From BRH-c54 sp965284565 (lineage in GTDB: Bacteria > Bacteroidota > Bacteroidia > Flavobacteriales_E > Vicingaceae): a DNA stretch of 64,000 nt. The stretch is from contig OZ260100.1 of the NCBI GenBank assembly GCA_965284565.1, positions 310,001 through 374,000 on the forward strand, in the 5' to 3' direction. Position 1 is the stretch's first letter. Every line of letters starts with the position of its first letter. The position numbers and the translations under genes were made by a program. This document shows, one piece after another, positions 9,791 through 16,733 of this stretch. The notes beneath the pieces are model-generated. The model did no database searches. It saw nothing but the letters and a program-made list of their open reading frames with translations, and was not told the DNA's origin.

Positions 9791-9952
9791 ATGACAAATA
9801 AAAATAGAACTGTTGAAATTCCTGTTGAAGGAAGTCTTGGAATTTTAGCTCATGGCGACATTGGGCTACTCTCTTGGAGAAAAAAGAGAGATTTAGAATT
9901 AAAAAAGAAAAAGAAAAAAACAAATACAAGCAAAAAAAATGCAAAAAAATAA
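9791..9952 (+). CDS. Small basic protein overlapping the phosphodiesterase-TPR gene
   Basis: A 53-residue frame from the ATG at 9791. Its first half, MTNKNRTVEIPVEGSLGIL followed by AHGDIGLLSWRKKR, looks like a folded conserved segment, and the second half is a lysine-rich tail. A longer GTG-initiated version from 9746 is possible but less likely. Its last 14 bases overlap the start of the next gene, which suggests translational coupling. No known function is recognised. The close overlap suggests that it works with the phosphodiesterase-TPR-sulfotransferase protein. Confidence 0.6.
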   Translation: MTNKNRTVEIPVEGSLGILAHGDIGLLSWRKKRDLELKKKKKKTNTSKKNAKK

Positions 9953-12572
9953 ATTAGCAAAAAAAGTTCTTCTTATTGGTTGGGATGCAGCAGACTGGAA
10001 GGTAATATATCCATTAATTCAACAAGGTAAAATGCCAACTTTGGCAAAATTTATTTCAGAAGGTGTACATGGTAAGATAAAAACCTTAGACCCCCCTCTT
10101 TCTCCAATGCTATGGACATCTATGGCAACGGGATACAGAGCTGATAAACATGGGATAACCGGGTTTGTTGAACCTCTTGCCGATAATAGCGGTATTAGAC
10201 CGGTAACAAGCACTTCAAGAAAAGTTAAGGCGATTTGGAATATTTTACATCAAAATGAATTAAAATCTAATATTGTAGGCTGGTGGCCTAGTAACCCTGC
10301 TGAACCAATTAATGGAGTAATGGTCTCTAATTTATTTCAGCAAGCCAATAAACCTTTAGGAGAAGAATGGGATATGCCTGATGGAACTATTCATCCTAAA
10401 GAAATGGTTGATATATTAAAAGAATTGAGAGTACATCCATCCGAAATGACAGGAGCACATATAACTCCTTTTATTCCTAACATTAAAGACATTGATACTA
10501 AAAAAGACAAAAGACCTGTTAGTGTTGCAAAAATACTAGCTCACGCTGCATCAATACATGCAGCATCAACTTATTTACAAAGAGAAACCGAATGGGATTT
10601 TATGGCTGTTTATCATGATGCTGTAGATCATTTTTCTCATCTATCAATGAAATTTCATCCTCCACATAGAAAAGGTATTCCAAAAAAATTATATGAAAAT
10701 TATAAGGACGTTGTTAATGCCGGGTACATGTTTCACGATATGATGCTTGATAGAACATTACAAATGGTAGATGATGACACTATTGTCATGATAGTTTCTG
10801 ACCATGGTTTTCATTCTGACCACCTAAGACCTAAATACTTAATAAAAGAACCTGCAGCTCCAGCACAAGAACATAGTCCTTATGGTATAATTTGTATGAG
10901 AGGTCCGGGAATAAAAAAAGGAGAAATGATACATGGGGCATCTGTTTTAGATGTTACCCCAACATTGTTAACGCTATTTGGGCTTCCTGTTGGAGAAAAT
11001 ATGGAGGGGAAACCTTTAATACAAGCATTTGACAAACCTATAAAAGTAGATACCATTAAAGATTGGGAAAAGGTTGAAGGCGAATGTGGAATGCACCCTT
11101 CTGACTTACAAGAAGATCCTTGGGCTGCTCAAGAAGCAATGCAGCAATTAATTGAACTTGGTTATATTGAGGCTCCTGATGAAAATATTTCTGCTAGAAT
11201 AAACTCTACAAAACAAGAATCTAAATATTATGTAGCCAGAAATTTAATTGATGGAAACAAAACAGATAAAGCAATTGAACTTTTAGAGGAACTTGTTGAA
11301 GATAACCCTAGAGAAATACGTTATGGACAACGATTAGCTCAATGTTATTTGCAAAAAAGAAAGTATGCAAAATGTAAAGATCTTATAGAAAGATTAAAAG
11401 ACTTACAAGTAATAATAGAGGAAGAAGAAGCTAAACTGACAGAAGAAGAAAAAAAGAAAAAGAACAGAAGTCTCATGAAAGAAATAGAGCTTCCGAACTA
11501 TATTGATTTTGTGGAAGGACAGCTTTTAATGCATCTTAACAGACCGAAAAAAGCAATGGCTTGTTTTGAAAAAGTGTTGAAAAAAACACCTAATTCATTA
11601 GACTTATATCTAAATATGGGTAAAGTTTGTATGTTAAGACATAAATGGGAAGATGCTCAAGAAGCATTCATTAAAGCTCTTTCTATTGATGATACTAATT
11701 CAATAGCTCATCACGGATTAGGCCTTTCTTTTTTAAGACAAAACAATTACGAACAAGCTTTAGATGAATTATTTTTAGCTATTGATACTAATTATTATTT
11801 TCCAAATGCTCACTACCATATAGGTGAAGCATTGGTTAAAACAGGAAATATAAAAGAAGCTGCACAAGCTTTTGAAGTAGCCGTTTCTATGATACCTGGA
11901 ATGACTAAAGCACATAAATGGCTAGTTGATTTATATGAAAATGAATTAAATGCTCCTGATAAAGCTAAATCACATAAAGACTTTTTAAATAATAACATTA
12001 AAGGTAAAATAACTATTGTTTCCGGTTTACCTCGTTCCGGTACCTCTATGATGATGCAAATAATAGATGCATCGGGCTTCCCTGTATTAACAGATAAAAA
12101 AAGAGAAGCGGATAATAATAATCCTAAAGGGTATTATGAATATGAACCTGTAAAAAAATTAATGGTTGATAAAAGTTGGTTACCAAACGCTAATGGAAAA
12201 GCTGTTAAAATTATTGCCCAATTATTACCTTTTTTACCATCTAATTATGATTACAAAATTATATTCATGAGAAGGGATATGAACGAGGTGCTGCAGAGCC
12301 AGCAAGTTATGCTTGGAAAAGAAAAAGATGTAAAAGCCAAAAATTTTCCATTAAAACTAAGTGAAGCTTTTCAAAAACAATTACAAAAAGTAGAAGCTTG
12401 GGTAGATAGTCAACCAAATGTTGAAATGCTAGATGTTAATTATACCGATGTTCTTGAAAATACAGAAGAAGAGTTACATACAATTTTATCATTTATTGAA
12501 CACGATGGAAACATCGATGAAATGAAAAAAATTGTAGATAAATCTCTATATCGTAATAAAATAAAAAAATAA
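9939..12572 (+). CDS. Alkaline-phosphatase-superfamily phosphodiesterase fused to TPR and sulfotransferase-like domains
   Basis: An 877-residue protein with three parts. Residues 8-380 match type I phosphodiesterase/nucleotide pyrophosphatase enzymes of the alkaline phosphatase superfamily: metal-binding GWDAAD (Asp16), a nucleophile region SPMLWTSMATGY, HDAVDHFSH and VSDHGFHSDH. Residues 430-680 contain tetratricopeptide (TPR)-type helical repeats with a charged coiled segment. Residues 688-877 begin with a P-loop-like GLPRSGTSMMM and contain FMRRDMNEVLQSQ, typical of sulfotransferases that use PAPS. No signal peptide is seen, so it may be cytoplasmic. The substrate is unknown; a role in sulfated or phosphorylated surface glycans is an inference. 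Confidence 0.85.
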   Translation: MQKNKLAKKVLLIGWDAADWKVIYPLIQQGKMPTLAKFISEGVHGKIKTLDPPLSPMLWTSMATGYRADKHGITGFVEPLADNSGIRPVTSTSRKVKAIWNILHQNELKSNIVGWWPSNPAEPINGVMVSNLFQQANKPLGEEWDMPDGTIHPKEMVDILKELRVHPSEMTGAHITPFIPNIKDIDTKKDKRPVSVAKILAHAASIHAASTYLQRETEWDFMAVYHDAVDHFSHLSMKFHPPHRKGIPKKLYENYKDVVNAGYMFHDMMLDRTLQMVDDDTIVMIVSDHGFHSDHLRPKYLIKEPAAPAQEHSPYGIICMRGPGIKKGEMIHGASVLDVTPTLLTLFGLPVGENMEGKPLIQAFDKPIKVDTIKDWEKVEGECGMHPSDLQEDPWAAQEAMQQLIELGYIEAPDENISARINSTKQESKYYVARNLIDGNKTDKAIELLEELVEDNPREIRYGQRLAQCYLQKRKYAKCKDLIERLKDLQVIIEEEEAKLTEEEKKKKNRSLMKEIELPNYIDFVEGQLLMHLNRPKKAMACFEKVLKKTPNSLDLYLNMGKVCMLRHKWEDAQEAFIKALSIDDTNSIAHHGLGLSFLRQNNYEQALDELFLAIDTNYYFPNAHYHIGEALVKTGNIKEAAQAFEVAVSMIPGMTKAHKWLVDLYENELNAPDKAKSHKDFLNNNIKGKITIVSGLPRSGTSMMMQIIDASGFPVLTDKKREADNNNPKGYYEYEPVKKLMVDKSWLPNANGKAVKIIAQLLPFLPSNYDYKIIFMRRDMNEVLQSQQVMLGKEKDVKAKNFPLKLSEAFQKQLQKVEAWVDSQPNVEMLDVNYTDVLENTEEELHTILSFIEHDGNIDEMKKIVDKSLYRNKIKK

Positions 12573-12627
12573 TTTACTAATTTAGTCGCTGATTTTAAAA
12601 TTTACATATTAATTTAAACTTTATACT

Positions 12628-13527
12628 ATGGAAAAATCTAACAATCTTAATTTAAAAATTAAAAGGTATGCTGCTTTAGCTACCGGTGTTACTGCTGCTG
12701 CAGGAGCATCTGCTCAGGTAACCTATACAGACATTAATCCGGATGTGGTGTTAACTCCTTCAGGAACTGCTCAATATCTATTAAATTTAGATGGTGATGC
12801 GGTTATTGATATGGGATTAGTAGCTGCTAGTGGTACTGTAACTGGTGTTTTCACTGCTGGTACTATGCAAATCCCTTATACATTGAGCTACGATGCCGGT
12901 GTTGCTTTATTTGGTACAGCAGCTCCAGCAACTAATGGTTGGATGGGAGCCTCTTCTGACGCACCTTCAAACATACCTAATGGCAATGCCATTGGTGCAG
13001 CAGGTACTTTTTACCAGTCTCAAGGGTTTGTTGGTAATGTACAAAGTACATATGTGGGTGCTCCAATTAATGCTCAATATGGTCCTTATTCTTCCGGTAA
13101 TTTTTTAGGTACTGAAGGTTATATTGGTGTTAGATTTGATATTTCAGGATCTACTCATTACGGTTGGGTAAGAGTAGAAATGGCAGCAAACGGTACTTCT
13201 ATGACCATTAAAGACTATGCTTATGATGCTACCCCAAATACTGCAATTGCTGCTGGAGATATGGGTTCAGTAGGTGTTGATGAAGTTAATTTTGAAACAG
13301 CTATTCAATTTATCAGTAACCAAAACAACCAAGTTACAGTTAAAATGAATACTACCATTACCAATGGAATGATTAACGTTGTTTCAATTGATGGTAAAAA
13401 TGTTGCTTCAATTAATGTAAACAGTCAAACTGAATTAGTTGATTTAAGTAATTTGTCAAGTGGAATTTACATGGTTAATTTAACTTCAAACGAAGGGACA
13501 ATTACAAAAAAATTCTATGTTAGATAA
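12628..13527 (+). CDS. Secreted protein with T9SS type A sorting domain
   Basis: A 299-residue exported protein. An unusual N-terminus (KIKRYAALATGVTAAAGASAQV) acts as the signal peptide. About 190 residues of beta-rich sequence follow, including YIGVRFDISGSTHYGWVRVEM, a pattern common in flavobacterial secreted proteins of unknown function. The last 75 residues form a T9SS sorting domain (NNQVTVKMN to KKFYVR). It starts 55 bp after the phosphodiesterase fusion gene and ends in a strong bidirectional terminator. Specific function unknown. Confidence 0.8.
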   Translation: MEKSNNLNLKIKRYAALATGVTAAAGASAQVTYTDINPDVVLTPSGTAQYLLNLDGDAVIDMGLVAASGTVTGVFTAGTMQIPYTLSYDAGVALFGTAAPATNGWMGASSDAPSNIPNGNAIGAAGTFYQSQGFVGNVQSTYVGAPINAQYGPYSSGNFLGTEGYIGVRFDISGSTHYGWVRVEMAANGTSMTIKDYAYDATPNTAIAAGDMGSVGVDEVNFETAIQFISNQNNQVTVKMNTTITNGMINVVSIDGKNVASINVNSQTELVDLSNLSSGIYMVNLTSNEGTITKKFYVR

Positions 13528-13544
13528 TTAACAACTCTTAATAC

Positions 13545-13579
13545 AAAAAAACCGCTATGAAATTCATAGCGGTTTTTTT
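13545..13579. terminator. Bidirectional intrinsic terminator
   Basis: Arms ACCGCTATGAA and TTCATAGCGGT with A and T runs on the outer sides, lying between the convergent genes at 12628 (plus) and 13597 (minus). The stem is the same as that of the terminator at 19011 apart from one central base. Confidence 0.9.
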
Positions 13580-13596
13580 ATGCCCTCAAAAAAAGT

Positions 13597-13944
13597 TTAA
13601 CAATTTCTTAAACGTTGTTTTAAAACAGCTAATTCTTTCTTTAAATAACTTAGTTCTTCATCATATTGATGGATAAGTTTTGCCAATAAATCTATGTTTT
13701 TTACCGCATCTATTTCTTTTGTGGTTGTTGGTTGATATTCTTTTTGAGTATCAATTAAATCCCAAATGTATATTTCTAAAATGGTTGCTAATTGATGCAT
13801 ATAATCCCAATTTAATTTCGTTATTCCTCGTTCAATTTTTGAATATGCCATTTGCGTAATGCCTAATTTATTTGCCATTACCGTTTGAGAATAACCTTTT
13901 CCCTTTCGTAATCTTTTAATTTTTTTATGTATTTCTTTATCCAT
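13597..13944 (-). CDS. XRE-family helix-turn-helix transcriptional regulator
   Basis: A 115-residue protein with a Cro/CI-type helix-turn-helix at residues 5-62 (KRLRKGKGYSQTVMANKLG then ITQMAYSKIERG). A coiled-coil tail follows (about 80-112), which probably dimerises. It is divergent from the secreted protein gene at 14313. An inverted repeat in the shared gap (14096-14112) is a candidate operator. A second, different XRE gene (15274-15507) holds the same position relative to a paralogue of that secreted protein. Confidence 0.88.
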   Translation of the reverse strand: MDKEIHKKIKRLRKGKGYSQTVMANKLGITQMAYSKIERGITKLNWDYMHQLATILEIYIWDLIDTQKEYQPTTTKEIDAVKNIDLLAKLIHQYDEELSYLKKELAVLKQRLRNC

Positions 13945-14095
13945 TTTATTTAGATACCTCCTAATTTAATTACAAAAGTACGTAAAGGCAATGAAAAAGT
14001 AATGCAACTGTCTTATCGAACAAGCCTTATCTCTCATTATTTTTTTATTAAAATTATTCTAATACCAAAAGTTTTAAAATAATAATTATATTTAC

Positions 14096-14112
14096 TACTT
14101 CATTTTGAAGTA
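14096..14112. promoter_or_regulatory. Inverted repeat, candidate operator of the divergent XRE regulator
   Basis: The perfect inverted repeat TACTTCA-TTT-TGAAGTA lies in the gap between the regulator at 13944 and the gene at 14313. A promoter-like TATATTTAC sits immediately upstream at 14087-14095. The repeat is 36 bp before the purine-rich AAAAAGGAGG of the leader. An analogous repeat with different arms is at 15540. Operator function is inferred. Confidence 0.55.
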
Positions 14113-14148
14113 ACTAATAATTTAATTCTATTTATTAACCCTTAACCC

Positions 14149-14312
14149 AAAAAGGAGGCAGCCCATGAAATGAACCTATAACTTAACCCGCTTACGTTAT
14201 TTGCCAAGCAAGTACTTAAGCAATACCCAATCAAGTTGGGTACAAGCTTTTTTGCTTATTTTTGAGTTTATAAACAATAAGCTTAATTTAACAAAACAAA
14301 AAATCTTATTAA
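14149..14312 (+). promoter_or_regulatory. Structured leader, first copy of a duplicated upstream element
   Basis: This stretch is closely similar to 15596-15749 and precedes a paralogous gene. It starts with AAAAAGGAGG, a strong Shine-Dalgarno sequence that is rare in this phylum, 6 nt ahead of a two-codon frame ATG AAA TGA (14165-14173). A hairpin with arms ATAACTTAA and TTACGTTAT follows. Then comes a second hairpin region (AAGCAA paired with TTGCTT, followed by ATTTTT) that contains an inner stem TACCCAA/TTGGGTA found only in this copy. The order mini-ORF, hairpin, T-rich stem resembles an attenuator. The rest of the 13945-14312 gap holds only AT-rich sequence and the inverted repeat. Confidence 0.5.
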
Positions 14313-15266
14313 TTGAATAAACCCTTTTTAATATTATTATTGTTAATACTATTCTGTAAGTATAGTTTTACTCAAAACCTTGTACCTAACCCAAGTTTTG
14401 AGGATACTATTCAATGCCCTGCTGGAACATCATCTTTTAATAGTGCTATGAATTGGATTAGTCCAACAATAGCTTCTCCAGACCATTTTCATTCGTGTAA
14501 TACAAGCACTGTTGGAGTACCCTCTAATGGGTTTGGTTGGCAAACTGCAAGAACAGGGAACTCCTATAGCGGAATAACTACAAGTGATTTTGTTTCTAGT
14601 AATGAATACCGAGAATATATTCAATGTGAATTAATATCTCCACTGAATCCAAGTCAAGAATATAAGGTAAGTTTTTTTGTATCCTTAGCTGAAGGAAGTG
14701 GAAAAGCTTGTGATAATATTGGAGCCTACCTTTCCTCTATCCCAATTTCTTCTTCAGGTAATTTAACCTTACTTTATAACCCTCAAATAACAAGCCCTGT
14801 AAATGACCCTGTTACCAGCAAAACGGAGTGGACAGAAATTACAGGTACATATACAGCAACCGGTGGAGAAAAATACGTTACCATAGGGGTATTTACCACT
14901 AACGCAAATACCAATTGGGTTAATGTTAGTGGCGGATGGTCATCTGAACCGTATTATTATATTGATGATGTTTCGGTTACTAAAGTAGAAACCAATATGA
15001 ATGATACTACAAAAACAGAAGATATTATTTACCCCAATACATTTACTCCAAACAATGATAATGTAAATGATTTTTGGTCGCCTACTTTAATAGGTGAAAA
15101 CGATACTATTATAATTTATAACCGATGGGGAAATAAAATTGCTACTTTAAATTATAGTAATAACAAATGGGATGGTAAAACTCCAAAAGGTAAAGAATGT
15201 CCTTCGGGAGTTTACTATTTTATAACCAATACTAATCAAAAGGGATTTATTCGGTTGGAAAGATGA
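14313..15266 (+). CDS. Secreted protein with T9SS type B (gliding-motility-type) C-terminal domain, copy 1
   Basis: A 317-residue exported protein. It has a signal peptide (FLILLLLILFCKYSFTQ) and a jelly-roll-like domain of about 200 residues beginning NLVPNPSFEDT and ending YYYIDDVSVTKV. The C-terminal domain TFTPNNDNVNDFW to GVYYFIT is the CHU-C/T9SS type B sorting signal. The start is a TTG at 14313; no ATG fits. It is a paralogue of 15750-16706. The ends are nearly identical, but the middle (for example the Cys-containing segment after EDTIQCP) is more variable. Probable surface or extracellular binding protein under control of the divergent XRE regulator. Confidence 0.82.
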   Translation: MNKPFLILLLLILFCKYSFTQNLVPNPSFEDTIQCPAGTSSFNSAMNWISPTIASPDHFHSCNTSTVGVPSNGFGWQTARTGNSYSGITTSDFVSSNEYREYIQCELISPLNPSQEYKVSFFVSLAEGSGKACDNIGAYLSSIPISSSGNLTLLYNPQITSPVNDPVTSKTEWTEITGTYTATGGEKYVTIGVFTTNANTNWVNVSGGWSSEPYYYIDDVSVTKVETNMNDTTKTEDIIYPNTFTPNNDNVNDFWSPTLIGENDTIIIYNRWGNKIATLNYSNNKWDGKTPKGKECPSGVYYFITNTNQKGFIRLER

Positions 15267-15273
15267 ACAGAAT

Positions 15274-15507
15274 TTAATCAATTTCAAAATCTAAAAGGTC
15301 TTTTAAAGGAACATCTAATGCAATTGATAACTTTCTTATAGTGGATAACCCAACATTAACTTGTCCTTTTTCAATCCTTCTGATATTACTTTCACTAGTG
15401 TTAATTTCGAACGCTAATTGAACCTTAGTGAGTTTTTGTGCTTTTCTAATATTAGCAACTCGCTCACCAAATTTTTTGATAAATATATTGTCATCCTCAG
15501 TACGCAC
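15274..15507 (-). CDS. Small XRE-family helix-turn-helix regulator
   Basis: A 77-residue protein that is almost entirely one helix-turn-helix domain (VANIRKAQKLTKVQLAFEIN then TSESNIRRIEKG). It starts at a GTG at 15507; the nearest ATG is out of frame. It lacks the coiled-coil tail of the regulator at 13597 and is not a close paralogue of it. It is divergent from the secreted protein at 15750, and the gap contains an inverted repeat at 15540-15557. It ends 7 bp from the convergent gene 14313-15266. Confidence 0.85.
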   Translation of the reverse strand: MRTEDDNIFIKKFGERVANIRKAQKLTKVQLAFEINTSESNIRRIEKGQVNVGLSTIRKLSIALDVPLKDLLDFEID

Positions 15508-15539
15508 AATCCAAAGATGACACCTTTTAAATATATTTT

Positions 15540-15557
15540 TCGCTCATTTTTGAGCGA
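15540..15557. promoter_or_regulatory. Inverted repeat, candidate operator of the small XRE regulator
   Basis: The inverted repeat TCGCTCA-TTTT-TGAGCGA lies 33 bp upstream of the GTG of the regulator and about 17 bp upstream of a promoter-like TATATTTAC (15575-15583) facing the secreted gene. It thus overlaps the expected -33 region. Its distance to the leader element (about 40 bp) matches the copy-1 arrangement, while the arm sequence differs. Confidence 0.6.
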
Positions 15558-15595
15558 TTTTATAAAATTTCCACTATATTTACACATGAAAAAAC

Positions 15596-15749
15596 AAAAA
15601 AAGGAGGTAGCCCATGAAATGAACCTATAACATAAACCCGCTTATGTTATTTGCCCAGCAACTGCTTAAGCAACTTTTTTGCTTATTTTTGAGTTTATAT
15701 ATAATATAAACAATAAGCTTAATTAAACAAAACAAAAAATTCTTATTAA
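15596..15749 (+). promoter_or_regulatory. Structured leader, second copy of the duplicated upstream element
   Basis: This matches 14149-14312 with a 16-bp deletion and a small TA-rich insertion. AAAAAGGAGG is followed 6 nt later by the mini-ORF ATG AAA TGA (15614-15622). The first hairpin is perfect here (ATAACATAA/TTATGTTAT, loop ACCCGC). The second is a compact AAGCAA-ctttt-TTGCTT followed by ATTTTTG, close to a weak terminator. Where the arms differ between copies, copy 2 restores pairing. That supports an RNA structure, though two copies alone are weak evidence. Confidence 0.5.
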
Positions 15750-16706
15750 TTGAATAAACCCTTTTTAATATTATTATTTATAATACTATTCTGTAAATAT
15801 AGTTTTACTCAAAACCTTGTACCTAACCCAAGTTTTGAGGATACTATTTATTGTCCTACAAATATTGGTGATTTTCAATCTGTCAAAGAATGGTACAGCC
15901 CAACCTTTGCTTCTCCTGATTATTATAATATTTGTGCAGGAAGTAATGGATCGGGTACTCCTTCGAATTTGCTAGGTTGGCAACTACCTAAAACAGGAGT
16001 CTCTTATGCTGGAATATTTACAAAAGACTATGTTTTTGAACATGATTATCGTGAATATATTCAATGTGAATTAATATCTTCACTAAGTGCAGGACGACAA
16101 TATAAAGTAAGTTTTTTTGTCTCTTTAGCTGATAGTGTTAGAATTGCTTGTAATAACATTGGAGCTTATCTTTCATCTACCCCTGTTTCTTCTTCAAGCA
16201 ATTTAGCTTTACCTTATACTCCTCAAATAACAAGCCCTATAAATGACCCTGTTACCAGCAAAACTGAATGGACAGAAATTACAGGTACATTTATGGCAAC
16301 CGGTGGAGAAAAATACATTACCATAGGGGTATTTACCACTAATGGAAACACCAATTGGACTAATGTTAGTGGCGGATGGATGGATGGATCATATTATTAT
16401 ATAGACGATGTTTCAGTTACTAAAGTAGAAACCAATGTGAATGATACTATAAAAACAGAAGATATTATTTACCCCAATACATTTACTCCAAACAATGATA
16501 ATGTAAATGATTTTTGGATGCCTACTTTAATAAGCGAAAACGATACTATTATTATTTACAACCGATGGGGGAATAAAATTACTACTTTAAATTATAGTAA
16601 TAACAAATGGGATGGTAAAACTCCAAAAGGCAAAGAATGTCCTTCGGGAGTTTATTATTTTATAACCAATACTAAGCAAAAGGGATTTATTCAGTTAATA
16701 AGATAA
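15750..16706 (+). CDS. Secreted protein with T9SS type B C-terminal domain, copy 2
   Basis: A 318-residue paralogue of 14313-15266 with the same TTG start, signal peptide (FLILLFIILFCKYSFTQ), jelly-roll-like domain and type B sorting domain (TFTPNNDNVNDFW to GVYYFIT). Identity is highest at both ends and from about residue 95 onward. Residues 35-90 are clearly diverged, which may reflect selection on a binding surface. It lies 27 bp before the S74 protein gene in the same orientation and may be co-transcribed with it. Confidence 0.82.
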   Translation: MNKPFLILLFIILFCKYSFTQNLVPNPSFEDTIYCPTNIGDFQSVKEWYSPTFASPDYYNICAGSNGSGTPSNLLGWQLPKTGVSYAGIFTKDYVFEHDYREYIQCELISSLSAGRQYKVSFFVSLADSVRIACNNIGAYLSSTPVSSSSNLALPYTPQITSPINDPVTSKTEWTEITGTFMATGGEKYITIGVFTTNGNTNWTNVSGGWMDGSYYYIDDVSVTKVETNVNDTIKTEDIIYPNTFTPNNDNVNDFWMPTLISENDTIIIYNRWGNKITTLNYSNNKWDGKTPKGKECPSGVYYFITNTKQKGFIQLIR

Positions 16707-16733
16707 AATATTAATTTTTTTAAATTTTATCTT

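Noticed and set aside
15418..15630. A plus-strand frame of 70 codons across the promoter of the small XRE gene
   Set aside because: It runs antisense through the regulator and through the inverted repeat. Only its last 14 codons (from the ATG at 15586) overlap the leader and have a partial match in copy 1, too little to call a gene.
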